From NCBI GenBank assembly GCA_947175245.1, contig CAMWLW010000008.1, positions 1 to 50,322 on the forward strand: 50,322 bases of DNA, in the 5' to 3' direction. The notes under the pieces are model-generated. The model had not been told where the DNA came from. It made no database searches and saw only the letters and a list, made by a program, of their open reading frames with translations. The translations under genes were made by a program, and so were the position numbers. This stretch comes from an uncultured Bacteroidales bacterium. GTDB lineage: Bacteria > Bacteroidota > Bacteroidia > Bacteroidales > Muribaculaceae. Positions 1 through 7,657 of this stretch are shown in pieces (positions within the stretch are counted from its first letter, which is position 1; every line of letters begins with the position of its first letter).

Positions 1-41
1 TCGGCCGTGTAGTCGGCGATGGTGTCGGTAGTGTTTCTCAT
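1..41 (-). CDS. 5' end of an unidentified leftward gene (partial)
   Basis: An ATG on the minus strand at 41 opens a frame that stays open to the window edge (13 full codons, beginning MRNTTDTIAD). A Bacteroidetes-type -7 box lies 49 nt upstream, which supports a real start. Too little protein is visible to assign a family. Confidence 0.4.
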   Translation of the reverse strand, partial: MRNTTDTIADYTA

Positions 42-89
42 AATGATTGATGTTTTGTTTTTATAATGTGTGTGTTTTGTTTTACGCTG

Positions 90-97
90 CAAAGATA
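90..97 (-). promoter_or_regulatory. -7 box TATCTTTG for the leftward partial gene
   Basis: TATCTTTG on the minus strand is an exact match to the Bacteroidetes -7 consensus TAnnTTTG. No -33 TTTG was found at the usual 19-21 nt spacing, so this is a moderate call. The region 42-209 between the two divergent genes holds nothing else recognisable and is AT-rich. Confidence 0.45.
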
Positions 98-209
98 CTA
101 CCGGCACTACGCGATTTCCATGCAAAATTACCACACCTGCCGAAAATATTTTACAAATCCATTTGCTATCAAAACCTATCTAAATATTTATCGGTGACTT
201 ATTGAGAAA

Positions 210-243
210 AATCATTATTTTTATTAATTTTGCTGCAAATAAA
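210..243 (+). repeat. 34-bp direct repeat, upstream copy (contains promoter)
   Basis: This segment matches 1155-1188 at 32 of 34 positions by eye. It contains the -7 box TAATTTTG and ends just before the start codon of the outer-membrane protein gene. The partner copy begins at the last base of that gene's stop codon, so the gene is bracketed by the repeats. Confidence 0.8.
225..232 (+). promoter_or_regulatory. -7 box TAATTTTG of the AT-rich OMP gene
   Basis: TAATTTTG fits TAnnTTTG. A weak -33 (ATTG, 201-204) lies 20 nt upstream. The ATG at 250 leaves a 5' leader of only about 10-15 nt. Confidence 0.6.
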
Positions 244-249
244 TACAAT

Positions 250-1155
250 ATGAACATACGCATCTTAATTTTGGTAACGAGTTGCTTTTGTATTGCTTTA
301 CAAGCGACAGCTCAAACACAGGCTGATGTAAATGTCAGTGAAGGGGGCTATGGTCTTGTGAAAACTAATTTAAACATGTCGTATGATCATGGTTTTGGGG
401 CAATCCAAGATGGATTTTCGGCACGGGCCTCTTATGAGTTCTTCAGGAATAAGAAATTTACTGTTACAGCAAATGCACGTTACTCTTCATGCGAGGTTTC
501 ATTTGGAGAGTCTGATTTAAGTAATGGATATAACCCCTATGAAATCAACTTGAATGGTACCCATTTAATGAGTCAGGTTGGTATCACATCCACCTTTAAG
601 ACCAAAATACTCAATCGTCCCATAATGGCTATGTCAATGATAAACGGTGAATGGAGTGAAGGCGGTTTCGCAAGAGTTTCGGGCATAGCAATGGGACTGA
701 TTATGTTAAGAGCCAATAAAAACACTCAGTTCGGCATAGGCCCGTTGGTGATGGTAAACACATGTTCCAAGTTACCTGCATTTCTCGTATTTATGTATAG
801 GCATAGGTTTAACGACAAGTGGCAGATAAATTTGTACGGCGGTATGTTTGGCATAGATTATAATCCGACTAAAAATGATTTGATAAGTATAGGCGCCGAC
901 ATAGATGTCAAGGCATTTTATTTTAAACCTCACATCTCAGCTTTCCCTGAAAAATGCCGTTTCACCTCAACATCTTTCCGTCCCATGATAAAGTATCGCC
1001 GACGTCTGATACAAGATTTATATTTTGATTTTGAAAGTGGAGTATCAATTAAAATGGCGTGTAGAGTAAACGGCGTCAGTAGCTCAACAGAATTAATTAA
1101 CTGTAAGCAAAACACGTTTCCATTTTTACAAGCCGGGATCTCGTTTTCATTATGA
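250..1155 (+). CDS. putative outer-membrane beta-barrel protein
   Basis: A 301-residue secreted protein. The start at 250 is preferred over an ATG/TTG-type start further upstream because residues 1-21 (MNIRILILVTSCFCIALQATA) then form a normal signal peptide followed by Gln, the usual Bacteroidetes cleavage context. The rest alternates polar and hydrophobic residues in the manner of amphipathic beta strands and ends in Phe-Ser-Leu, compatible with a barrel. It resembles generic Bacteroidetes outer-membrane proteins of the DUF6268 type, but I cannot confirm a family. It is AT-rich compared with the genes that follow and sits alone between two copies of a 34-bp repeat and ahead of two hairpin terminators. 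Recent acquisition or duplication of its promoter region is an inference. Confidence 0.7.
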   Translation: MNIRILILVTSCFCIALQATAQTQADVNVSEGGYGLVKTNLNMSYDHGFGAIQDGFSARASYEFFRNKKFTVTANARYSSCEVSFGESDLSNGYNPYEINLNGTHLMSQVGITSTFKTKILNRPIMAMSMINGEWSEGGFARVSGIAMGLIMLRANKNTQFGIGPLVMVNTCSKLPAFLVFMYRHRFNDKWQINLYGGMFGIDYNPTKNDLISIGADIDVKAFYFKPHISAFPEKCRFTSTSFRPMIKYRRRLIQDLYFDFESGVSIKMACRVNGVSSSTELINCKQNTFPFLQAGISFSL

Positions 1156-1188
1156 ATCATTATCTTTATTAATTTTGCTGCAAGTAAA
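1155..1188 (+). repeat. 34-bp direct repeat, downstream copy
   Basis: Second copy of the 210-243 element, with two mismatches. It keeps an intact TAATTTTG box at 1170-1177, so it may still be a promoter, yet only a 22-codon frame (ATG at 1196) follows before a terminator. Confidence 0.8.
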
Positions 1189-1240
1189 ATCAGATATGTC
1201 AGAGCAAGAAAAATATACTTGCCTTATCACCACACACTGT

Positions 1241-1269
1241 CACCCTCGCTCACGGCGGGGGTGATTTTT
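1241..1269 (+). terminator. intrinsic terminator 1
   Basis: CACCCTCGC (1241-1249) pairs with GCGGGGGTG (1255-1263), 9 bp with one G-T wobble and a 5-nt loop, followed by ATTTTTA. Confidence 0.75.
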
Positions 1270-1290
1270 ATGCCCGGGGGTATAAACGAT

Positions 1291-1321
1291 AAAAAGGAAC
1301 TTCATCACGAAGTTCCTTTTT
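1291..1321 (+). terminator. intrinsic terminator 2 (bidirectional)
   Basis: GGAACTTC/GAAGTTCC stem with 5-nt loop, preceded by five A and followed by five T, so it can act on both strands. Confidence 0.8.
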
Positions 1322-1503
1322 ATTGGTTTCCAATAGGTACAATTTCTAAGGTAAAAAAGATTGTTTTAGGTTTGCGATACAAAGGTCATACATTTTTCAG
1401 TCTCTACCAAAGAAAAAAATATGTTATGCAACATAGTTTTATAATATGTATGCCTTTTTTGAGGGTTAGAATTGAGTTAATCGGCTGATATTCACTATAT
1501 TTT

Positions 1504-1539
1504 AAATTTCAGTGCAAAAGCACTCCATTTGTGAAATTT
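1504..1539 (-). terminator. possible terminator of the lpxH operon
   Basis: Nested inverted repeats: AAATTTCA/TGAAATTT outside and AGTGC-AAAA-GCACT inside, about 10 nt past the lpxH stop codon on the minus strand, followed by an A/T-rich run. Confidence 0.4.
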
Positions 1540-1548
1540 TGTTAAATA

Positions 1549-2319
1549 CTAACTATTGGCGTTCAATTTGTCAGAAATTTGTGCGAGCTCGAAGTTTTGG
1601 CCGTCCCATTTTCCGTATGAAAAATGGTGAATCCAGTCGCCGAGAACTATGAGACGGCCACCGGCTTTGAGCTGATAATCAAGCATGATGTGACGGTGAC
1701 CGAGCACAAAGAAGTCGACGGGGTCGGCTGCATGGCGGCGCTGATAGTCCTCGGCAAAGGCCACAAAGGGCTCTCGGTCGGGCCCGGCAAAGACAGGCTT
1801 CTCGGCCGAGTAGTTGCGCGAGTGGGATGACCAGCGGTGGGCGAACGACACCGTCCAGCGGGGATGAACGGCCGAGAATAGGAACTGGCAGAACTTGTTG
1901 CGGAAGATGGAGCGCATCATCCTGAACCCGAGGGGCAGCTCGCCGAGTGCATCGCCGTGGGCCAAAAAAAAGCGCCGGCCCATAATCTCGACAACGCGCT
2001 CGCCGTCGATCACCTCGATGCCGAGCTCGCTGGGCAGGTAGTCGAATATCCAGATGTCGTGGTTGCCTATGAACCAGGTTATCTTCACGCCGCGGTCGGC
2101 CATCGATGCTATCTGACCGAAGAACCGCACGAAGCCGCGCGGAACGACGTCGTGATACTCATACCAGTAGTCGAGTATGTCGCCGAGCAGATAGAGCTCG
2201 CCGGCATCGTCCTCGATGGAGCGCAGCCACTCGACGACACGCTTCTCATAGTCGAGCGGCTTGTCGAGGTAGGTGGCACCGAGGTGCAGGTCGCTTATGA
2301 AATAGACGGGCTTCTCCAC
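1549..2319 (-). CDS. lpxH: UDP-2,3-diacylglucosamine diphosphatase (LpxH-like)
   Basis: 256-residue calcineurin-like metallophosphoesterase. LpxH hydrolyses UDP-2,3-diacylglucosamine to lipid X in lipid A synthesis at the inner face of the cytoplasmic membrane. All metal-binding motifs are present: DLH at 10-12, GD at 46-47, GNHD at 85-88, HGD at 121-123 and GHRH at 207-210. Length and motif order fit the LpxH family rather than general phosphodiesterases. No signal peptide or membrane segment is seen, as expected for a peripheral membrane enzyme. The start is 6 nt beyond the stop of the upstream MIP18-family gene, so the two are probably co-transcribed. Bacteroidetes also carry paralogous phosphoesterases of this type, so the exact substrate is inferred from family. 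Confidence 0.85.
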   Translation of the reverse strand: MEKPVYFISDLHLGATYLDKPLDYEKRVVEWLRSIEDDAGELYLLGDILDYWYEYHDVVPRGFVRFFGQIASMADRGVKITWFIGNHDIWIFDYLPSELGIEVIDGERVVEIMGRRFFLAHGDALGELPLGFRMMRSIFRNKFCQFLFSAVHPRWTVSFAHRWSSHSRNYSAEKPVFAGPDREPFVAFAEDYQRRHAADPVDFFVLGHRHIMLDYQLKAGGRLIVLGDWIHHFSYGKWDGQNFELAQISDKLNANS

Positions 2320-2325
2320 AGGGGT

Positions 2326-2646
2326 TCAAAGAAAACCGAGTTCGAGTTTGGCTTCCTCGCTCATCATGTCTTTGGTCCACTCGGGCTCGAAGACGATGTT
2401 GATGGTGACGCTCTTGAGGCCCTCGATGCTCTCGAGCTTGTAGCGCGCATCGTCGACAATGAAGTCGGCCATCGGGCAGTTGGGGGCTGTCATGGTCATG
2501 TCGATGTTGAGGTTGCCCTCGTCGTCAATATCGATCTTGTAAACGAGGCCGAGGCTGTATATATCGACCGGAACCTCGGGGTCATAGACCGTGCGGAGCA
2601 TGGCCACGACTTTCTCCTCGAGTTCCAGATGCTGTTGGGGTGTCAT
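2326..2646 (-). CDS. MIP18/DUF59-family metal-sulfur cluster assembly factor
   Basis: 106-residue cytoplasmic protein of the MIP18 (DUF59) family, related to SufT and PaaD, thought to help in Fe-S cluster assembly or delivery. The family signature is clear: DPEVPVDIYSLGLVY at about 22-36 and TAPNCPMAD at 53-61 with the conserved Cys57. It is full length. It is the first gene of a two-gene leftward unit with lpxH, 6 nt apart, behind a well-formed promoter at 2694-2725. No other suf genes are in the window. Specific client proteins cannot be told from sequence. Confidence 0.9.
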   Translation of the reverse strand: MTPQQHLELEEKVVAMLRTVYDPEVPVDIYSLGLVYKIDIDDEGNLNIDMTMTAPNCPMADFIVDDARYKLESIEGLKSVTINIVFEPEWTKDMMSEEAKLELGFL

Positions 2647-2693
2647 AATATATTAATGTATATCTAAAACGGTTATACTTATTGATAGAGTCA

Positions 2694-2725
2694 CAAAAAT
2701 AGGCCATTTGACCGAGGTTTGCAAA
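2694..2725 (-). promoter_or_regulatory. promoter of the DUF59-lpxH operon
   Basis: On the minus strand a -33 TTTG (2725-2722) and a -7 TATTTTTG (2701-2694) are separated by 20 nt, a near-ideal Bacteroidetes promoter. Confidence 0.75.
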
Positions 2726-2766
2726 TAGCTTTTGCGATAAAATGAACAACTTTGGTTATCGGGGTG

Positions 2767-2796
2767 TTGTATTTATGTTAAAATTAACTATTTTTG
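2767..2796 (+). promoter_or_regulatory. promoter of the small porin gene
   Basis: TTG at 2767-2769 and TATTTTTG at 2789-2796, 19 nt apart, 31 nt before the ATG at 2828. Confidence 0.65.
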
Positions 2797-2827
2797 CAGT
2801 TAGTAACTTATTTAAATATATATCGTC

Positions 2828-3421
2828 ATGAAATTCTTCACAAAAGTTCTCGCTGTGATTGCTCTCGCTACAGCGGCAGTGGTGCCCGCACAGGCACAGT
2901 TCAAATGGGGTGTAAAGGCCGGTGTCGCCGTCAACTCGCTCAAGTTCAATAAGGATGTGGTAAGCTCAGACAACCGCGCCGGTTTCACGGGCGGTCTGAT
3001 AGCCGACTTCACCGTGCCCCTGATCGGTGTGGGCTTTGATGCCTCGGTGCTGTATGCAGCGCGCTCGGTCGAATTTGCCGGCGAACAGGGCGAGATGACC
3101 ACCAAGACACGCAGCTATATCGACGTGCCCGTCAACTTCAAATACAAACTCGGGCTGCCCGGCGTGGGCAAAATCGTGACCCCGTTCATCACCACCGGCC
3201 CCGACTTCTCGTTCCTGATGTCGAAGGAGAACGTTAGCGAAGCCCTGCACAACAAGACATTTGACTTTGCATGGAACGTCGGTGCCGGCGTACAGATCGT
3301 GAACCACGTGCAGATAGCCGCCAGCTATGGCATCGGCATCACCAAGTCGGCTTCGGGCCACGACTCGCTCTACTCGGGCAAGAACCGCTGCTGGACTATC
3401 ACCGCCGCCTACCTGTTCTGA
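2828..3421 (+). CDS. porin-family outer-membrane beta-barrel protein
   Basis: 197 residues. Residues 1-22 form a signal peptide with an AQAQ cleavage context. The mature part begins with FKWGVKAGVAVNSLKF, the typical first strand of the small 8-strand outer-membrane beta-barrel family (PorT/OmpW-like, PF13568 type), and continues with regular amphipathic strands, ending in YLF with a C-terminal aromatic residue, as barrels recognised by BamA do. Such proteins are abundant in Bacteroidetes; their functions are mostly unknown. It is a single-gene unit with its own promoter and a hairpin terminator at 3450-3500. Confidence 0.85.
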   Translation: MKFFTKVLAVIALATAAVVPAQAQFKWGVKAGVAVNSLKFNKDVVSSDNRAGFTGGLIADFTVPLIGVGFDASVLYAARSVEFAGEQGEMTTKTRSYIDVPVNFKYKLGLPGVGKIVTPFITTGPDFSFLMSKENVSEALHNKTFDFAWNVGAGVQIVNHVQIAASYGIGITKSASGHDSLYSGKNRCWTITAAYLF

Positions 3422-3449
3422 TTAACACGATAAACATATTACCACACAC

Positions 3450-3500
3450 ATGCCTCGTCCCCATGACACGATTTTTTGAGGACGGGGCATGTTGATTTTT
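3450..3500 (+). terminator. terminator after the small porin gene
   Basis: ATGCCTCGTCC (3450-3460) pairs with GGACGGGGCAT (3480-3490), 11 bp with one wobble and a 19-nt loop, followed after four bases by ATTTTT. The T-run doubles as the -33 region of the patatin promoter. Confidence 0.6.
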
Positions 3501-3529
3501 GACATTCTGAACTTACTTTTGTATCTTTG
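3498..3529 (+). promoter_or_regulatory. promoter of the patatin-amylase pair
   Basis: TTTG (3498-3501) and TATCTTTG (3522-3529) are 20 nt apart. The ATG follows only 7 nt after the -7 box, implying a leaderless or nearly leaderless mRNA. Confidence 0.8.
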
Positions 3530-3536
3530 TATTACT

Positions 3537-4328
3537 ATGGACAATAACTCACCACGAAAATACAGGCTCGGCATCGCACTGTCGGGCGGCGGAGCACGCG
3601 GCTTTGCCCACGCCGGGGCCCTGAAGGCTCTCGAGGAAGCCGGCCTGAAGCCCGATGTCATAGCCGGCGTCAGCGCCGGTTCGGTCATCAGCGTACTCTA
3701 TGCCGCCGGCATGAAGCCCGACGACATGCTCAAGATATTTGACGGGCAGAAATTCAGCAGCCTGGCGCGCATCAACGGCCGCGGCAGCCTGTTCGAGATA
3801 AGCCGTTTCAGCAAATTCCTGCTCAACAACCTCAAGCCCTACACCCGGCTTGAAGAGCTGCCCGTGCCCACCTACATCGGTGTCACCGACTTTGACGCCG
3901 GCGTCCCGGCCGAGTTCAGCCGCGGCGAGATAGCCAAGGTGGTGACCGCGTCGTGCAGCATACCCATAGTGTTCAACCCCATCACCATCGACGGCACGCG
4001 CTATGTCGACGGCGGCGTGCTGCACAACCTGCCGGCGTGGACCATACGCGACAAGTGTGACTACCTCATCGGTATCAACTGCAGCCCCCTGCTGTCTGAC
4101 AAGGCCGGCAACTCGATGATGGACGTCGCCATGCGCACTTTCCAGCTCATGTCAAAGGCCAACCAGGCCGAGGACATGGCCATGTGTGACCTCGCCGTCG
4201 AGCTGCGTGACATCGCATTCTACAACATTTTCAATCTTAAAGACATACGCAAGGTGTTCATAAGCGGCTATGCCTCAATGAGACACGCGCTGAAACAACT
4301 CGACCACACCCTGCCACCATTTGTATGA
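3537..4328 (+). CDS. patatin-like phospholipase (RssA-type)
   Basis: 263 residues. Patatins are Ser-Asp dyad lipid acyl hydrolases. The oxyanion loop GGGARG is at 17-22, the nucleophile elbow GVSAG at 44-48 (Ser46) and the catalytic Asp in DGG at 158-160. There is no signal peptide or barrel domain, so this is a cytoplasmic RssA/YchK-type enzyme rather than a secreted PlpD-type one. The start at 3537 (MDNNSPRKYR) was chosen over an upstream ATG because the promoter's -7 box ends at 3529 and the upstream extension would lie inside it. The stop overlaps the amylase start by ATGA, so the two are translationally coupled. The lipid substrate is unknown. Confidence 0.85.
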   Translation: MDNNSPRKYRLGIALSGGGARGFAHAGALKALEEAGLKPDVIAGVSAGSVISVLYAAGMKPDDMLKIFDGQKFSSLARINGRGSLFEISRFSKFLLNNLKPYTRLEELPVPTYIGVTDFDAGVPAEFSRGEIAKVVTASCSIPIVFNPITIDGTRYVDGGVLHNLPAWTIRDKCDYLIGINCSPLLSDKAGNSMMDVAMRTFQLMSKANQAEDMAMCDLAVELRDIAFYNIFNLKDIRKVFISGYASMRHALKQLDHTLPPFV

Positions 4329-6019
4329 ACAACAGCCTCAAACCAATCATCTATCAGATGCTCCCGCGCCTGTGGAGCAACACCAATACCAACCGTGTAC
4401 ACAACGGCACCCTGGCCCAGAACGGCTCGGGCAAACTCAACGACATCACCGACCGCGCCCTGGCGGCAATCAAGGAGCTGGGCGCCACCCACGTGTGGTA
4501 CACCGGCGTCATCGAGCACGCCCACTGCACCGACTACTCGGCCCACGGCATCACGCCCGACAATCCCCACGTGGTCAAGGGTCAGGCAGGCTCGCCCTAC
4601 GCCATCAGCGACTACTATGACATAGACCCCGACCTGGCCGTGAGCGTCCCCGACAGGATGAAGGAGTTTGAACAGCTCGTTGAGCGCACACACCGCGCCG
4701 GCCTTAAAGTCGTCATCGACTTCGTGCCCAACCACGTGGCGCGCCGCTATCACAGCGATGCCGCCCCGGCCGGTACCGCCGACCTCGGCGACGGCGACGA
4801 CACCGACATGTTCTTCAGCCCGGCCAACAACTTCTACTACATCACGCGCCAGCAGTTCGCGCCCGTCGACGTCGACCTGGGCCACGACGATGACGCCTAC
4901 ATCGAGTTCCCGGCCAAGGCCTCGGGCAACGACTGCTACACAGCCTTCCCCGGCAAGTATGACTGGTATGAGACCGCCAAGCTCAACTATGGCATCGACC
5001 CGGCCAACGGCAGCTGTCACTTCCACCCCACCCCACCCACATGGATCAAGATGCGCGACATCCTGCGCTACTGGGCCTCGAAGGGGGTCGACGCCTTCCG
5101 CTGTGACATGGCCCACATGGTGCCCGTCGAGTTCTGGGCGTGGGCCATACCTCAGGTCAAGGAGATAAACCCAGGCATTGAATTTATCGCCGAGCTGTAT
5201 GACGTCGGCATCTACCGCCGCTACATCTACGACGGCAAGTTCGACTACCTGTACGACAAAGTCAACCTCTATGACACCCTCCGCGCCGTCGAGTGTCACA
5301 ACCACTCGGCCGCCACCATCACCAATTGCTGGCAGAGTGTCGACGGGCTGTCGCGCCACATGCTCAACTTCCTCGAGAACCACGACGAACAGCGGTTCGG
5401 CTCGCCCCAGTATGCCGGCGACCCGTCGCGCGTCGTGCCCTCGCTCGTGGTGTCGGCGATGATAGGCACCGGCCCGATGATGATATACATGGGTCAGGAA
5501 CTGGGCGAGCAGGCTCTCGATGCCGAGGGCTACAGCGGACGCGACGGCCGCACCACCATCTTCGACTACTGGAGTCTCGACACGCTCACACGCTGGAACA
5601 ACAACGGCAAGTGGAACACCGCCAGGCTTCACCCCCAGGAGAAACAGCTGCGCGACATCTACAGCCGCGTGCTCACCCTGTGCAACACCGAGCGCGCCAT
5701 CTCACAGGGCAGCTTCTTCGACCTCATGTATGTCAACTACAGCAACCCGCGGTTTGATCCCCACCGTCAGTATGCCTTCATGCGCAGCCTCACGGGCGAC
5801 TCGACACTGCTCATCGTGGTCAACTTTGACGACAACGACGTGACGGTCGACGTCAACCTGCCCGGGCACTCATTCGACCACCTCGGCATCAAGCCCGCGA
5901 CCTACAAGATGACCGAACTGCTGACGGGCCGTAAAGCCACCCGACAGCTCACCCCCGACAGCCCCGTCACCCTCGACATCCCGGCCAAGGGCGCCGTCAT
6001 CTGGAAATTCACCCACTAA
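4325..6019 (+). CDS. cytoplasmic GH13 alpha-amylase family enzyme
   Basis: 564-residue glycoside hydrolase family 13 protein, acting on alpha-1,4-glucans or related substrates. The (beta/alpha)8 barrel motifs are all present: region I DFVPNH at 132-137, region II GVDAFRCDMAH at 254-264 with nucleophile Asp261, region III FIAEL with acid/base Glu290, and region IV ENHDE with Asp354. A C-terminal beta domain follows (about 460-564). No signal peptide is present, so it probably works on internal glucan such as glycogen or imported maltodextrin. It overlaps the patatin gene by 4 nt. GH13 specificity (amylase, transglucosidase or trehalose-type) cannot be fixed by eye. Confidence 0.88.
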   Translation: MNNSLKPIIYQMLPRLWSNTNTNRVHNGTLAQNGSGKLNDITDRALAAIKELGATHVWYTGVIEHAHCTDYSAHGITPDNPHVVKGQAGSPYAISDYYDIDPDLAVSVPDRMKEFEQLVERTHRAGLKVVIDFVPNHVARRYHSDAAPAGTADLGDGDDTDMFFSPANNFYYITRQQFAPVDVDLGHDDDAYIEFPAKASGNDCYTAFPGKYDWYETAKLNYGIDPANGSCHFHPTPPTWIKMRDILRYWASKGVDAFRCDMAHMVPVEFWAWAIPQVKEINPGIEFIAELYDVGIYRRYIYDGKFDYLYDKVNLYDTLRAVECHNHSAATITNCWQSVDGLSRHMLNFLENHDEQRFGSPQYAGDPSRVVPSLVVSAMIGTGPMMIYMGQELGEQALDAEGYSGRDGRTTIFDYWSLDTLTRWNNNGKWNTARLHPQEKQLRDIYSRVLTLCNTERAISQGSFFDLMYVNYSNPRFDPHRQYAFMRSLTGDSTLLIVVNFDDNDVTVDVNLPGHSFDHLGIKPATYKMTELLTGRKATRQLTPDSPVTLDIPAKGAVIWKFTH

Positions 6020-6027
6020 ACAAAACA

Positions 6028-6060
6028 ATAGCCGCGACATCCACAAGGTGTCGCGGCTAT
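6028..6060. terminator. convergent terminator, amylase / efflux operon
   Basis: Perfect 12-bp stem ATAGCCGCGACA/TGTCGCGGCTAT with a 9-nt loop. It sits between the convergent amylase and EmrB-like genes; the T-rich flank favours the leftward operon. Confidence 0.75.
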
Positions 6061-6062
6061 CG

Positions 6063-7655
6063 TTATGCGGCCGGGCGGGCGACGCGTCGCAGCACGCGCC
6101 TTATGGTGCGCCACTTGGGGAAGATGGCGTGAGGCCTCAGCGGGCCGTAGCTCACAATGATTACAAACAGCACCGTCAGCGCCAGCACGAGCAGCCAGCC
6201 ATAAATCTCTTTCATCGACACCACGAGGGCCTGAACCTGCACGATGCCATACAGCTCGCCGAGCGGCATGTGTGACGCCGCGACATTGCAGTCGGTCAGG
6301 CCGGCACCCAGCAGCGCCGCGTTCCGGGCCAGCGTGTGCCTGAGTATCTCGCCTATTATCGCCGGCCCGAGTGTCGCACTCATCACCGCGCCGGTGAAAC
6401 CGTTAATGGTGAGCGCCTGTGGAAACACCAGGAACGGCAGACCGCTCTGAACAATCGACGTCAGGAACACTATCGAGATAATCACCGACGCCATTCCCCT
6501 GAAGAACAACGGGATAAACAGCATCTCCTTCTCAATGCCATAATCGATCGTGAAATAGAACCAGGCAAGATACACGGCTAACAGCGCGAACCCTATCGCC
6601 GTCATGGTCTTGTAACGCCACTTGCGCCGGGCAAACGTCAGGTAGGTGAACCCGCAGCCCACGATGATGCCCGCGAATACATACCAGTTCAGGTCAATGA
6701 CGTTGGTCTCGTCAAACCCCAGCACGTTGATGGCGTATGAGTGCTCAAACACATGCTCGGTAGCAATCGCGGTGAAGAACGCGAGATAGACACACGTGGC
6801 GCGGATGACGTTGGGATTGCGCATCGCCGCGAACGAGATGTAGGGATGATGCAGAAACGTCGCGCGCCACAGGTTGACGGCCAGGCACGCAGCCCCGATG
6901 ACGGTCGCGCGGCATATCTCGGGCGCATCCCACCAGTCGTAAAAGTTGCCGTAGACACACACGAACGTAAAACACAGCATGAAGCCGGCCCACAGCAGGC
7001 CGCCTATCCAGTCGATACCGAGCAGGGGGATGTACATGTGGGGGCGTACGGGCCTGACGAGTATCATCACCGCCACCATAAGCAGCGCGAGCAACAGTGT
7101 CATCACCCACTGCATGTACTCCCAGCTGTGGAAGAACGCGGCATAGACCGAGGCAATACCGCTCAGCTGTATCACGCTGTCGACAATGATATACACGTAG
7201 CAGAAGAATATCGACATGTCGCGCACCGGGGTGAGCCACAGCTGTATGGTCGAGTTACATGCCAGCGTGGCCTGCATTCTGAACCATCCGGCCACGAAAC
7301 AGGTGGCCACGAGCACAGGCACCGAGTCGGTGTGGGTGCAAACGAGATTGGCCGCGATGAGAACCATGCACGCCACCAGCAGCTGTGTGCGTGTCGAGAA
7401 CCGGAACTTGACGCGGAACATCACCGCGAAGTTGATTGCCAGGCCTATCAGCGAGGCATAACCCGCCATGAGGATATCCTCCTGCATCAGCCCGGTGGTT
7501 CCCACCATGTCTGAGGCGGCCGCGAGATAGAGTCCGCCCGAGAACTGGATGATGAGAACAAAGACTATGAACAGCCACGGCTTGAGCCGGCGCGGCACGA
7601 AGTCGGGCACGTCGGGAATGTCAAATTTGCCCGGCGGTTGATTCCATTCAGCCAT
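6063..7655 (-). CDS. MFS drug efflux transporter, EmrB/DHA2-like
   Basis: 530-residue polytopic inner-membrane protein with about 14 hydrophobic segments, the layout of the DHA2 (14-TMS) drug:H+ antiporter branch of the major facilitator superfamily. It is the last gene of a leftward operon after a TolC-like and an EmrA-like gene, separated from the latter by 2 nt. By analogy with EmrAB-TolC it would export hydrophobic compounds across both membranes. The first 25 residues are a soluble, Pro-rich N-terminal tail. Substrates are not predictable from sequence; divergent members in Bacteroidetes are poorly characterised. Confidence 0.85.
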   Translation of the reverse strand: MAEWNQPPGKFDIPDVPDFVPRRLKPWLFIVFVLIIQFSGGLYLAAASDMVGTTGLMQEDILMAGYASLIGLAINFAVMFRVKFRFSTRTQLLVACMVLIAANLVCTHTDSVPVLVATCFVAGWFRMQATLACNSTIQLWLTPVRDMSIFFCYVYIIVDSVIQLSGIASVYAAFFHSWEYMQWVMTLLLALLMVAVMILVRPVRPHMYIPLLGIDWIGGLLWAGFMLCFTFVCVYGNFYDWWDAPEICRATVIGAACLAVNLWRATFLHHPYISFAAMRNPNVIRATCVYLAFFTAIATEHVFEHSYAINVLGFDETNVIDLNWYVFAGIIVGCGFTYLTFARRKWRYKTMTAIGFALLAVYLAWFYFTIDYGIEKEMLFIPLFFRGMASVIISIVFLTSIVQSGLPFLVFPQALTINGFTGAVMSATLGPAIIGEILRHTLARNAALLGAGLTDCNVAASHMPLGELYGIVQVQALVVSMKEIYGWLLVLALTVLFVIIVSYGPLRPHAIFPKWRTIRRVLRRVARPAA

Positions 7656-7657
7656 AA

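Larger units (their letters stand above)
1189..1548. other. intergenic region with terminators, no convincing gene
   Basis: AT-rich spacer between the OMP gene and lpxH. It holds two strong rightward-acting hairpins (1241-1269, 1291-1321) and a nested hairpin near lpxH (1504-1539). A 22-codon frame from 1196 and a longer rightward frame from 1219 both run through terminator stems and have no protein-like features. Confidence 0.7.

Noticed and set aside
1219-1488. Rightward 89-codon frame after the OMP gene
   Set aside because: It crosses two terminator stems and has no protein-like composition or promoter spacing.
4268-5632. Long open frame antisense to the GH13 gene
   Set aside because: The GC-rich codon bias of the real gene leaves the opposite strand open; the translation is low-complexity Val/Gly/Ala-rich, with no motif.
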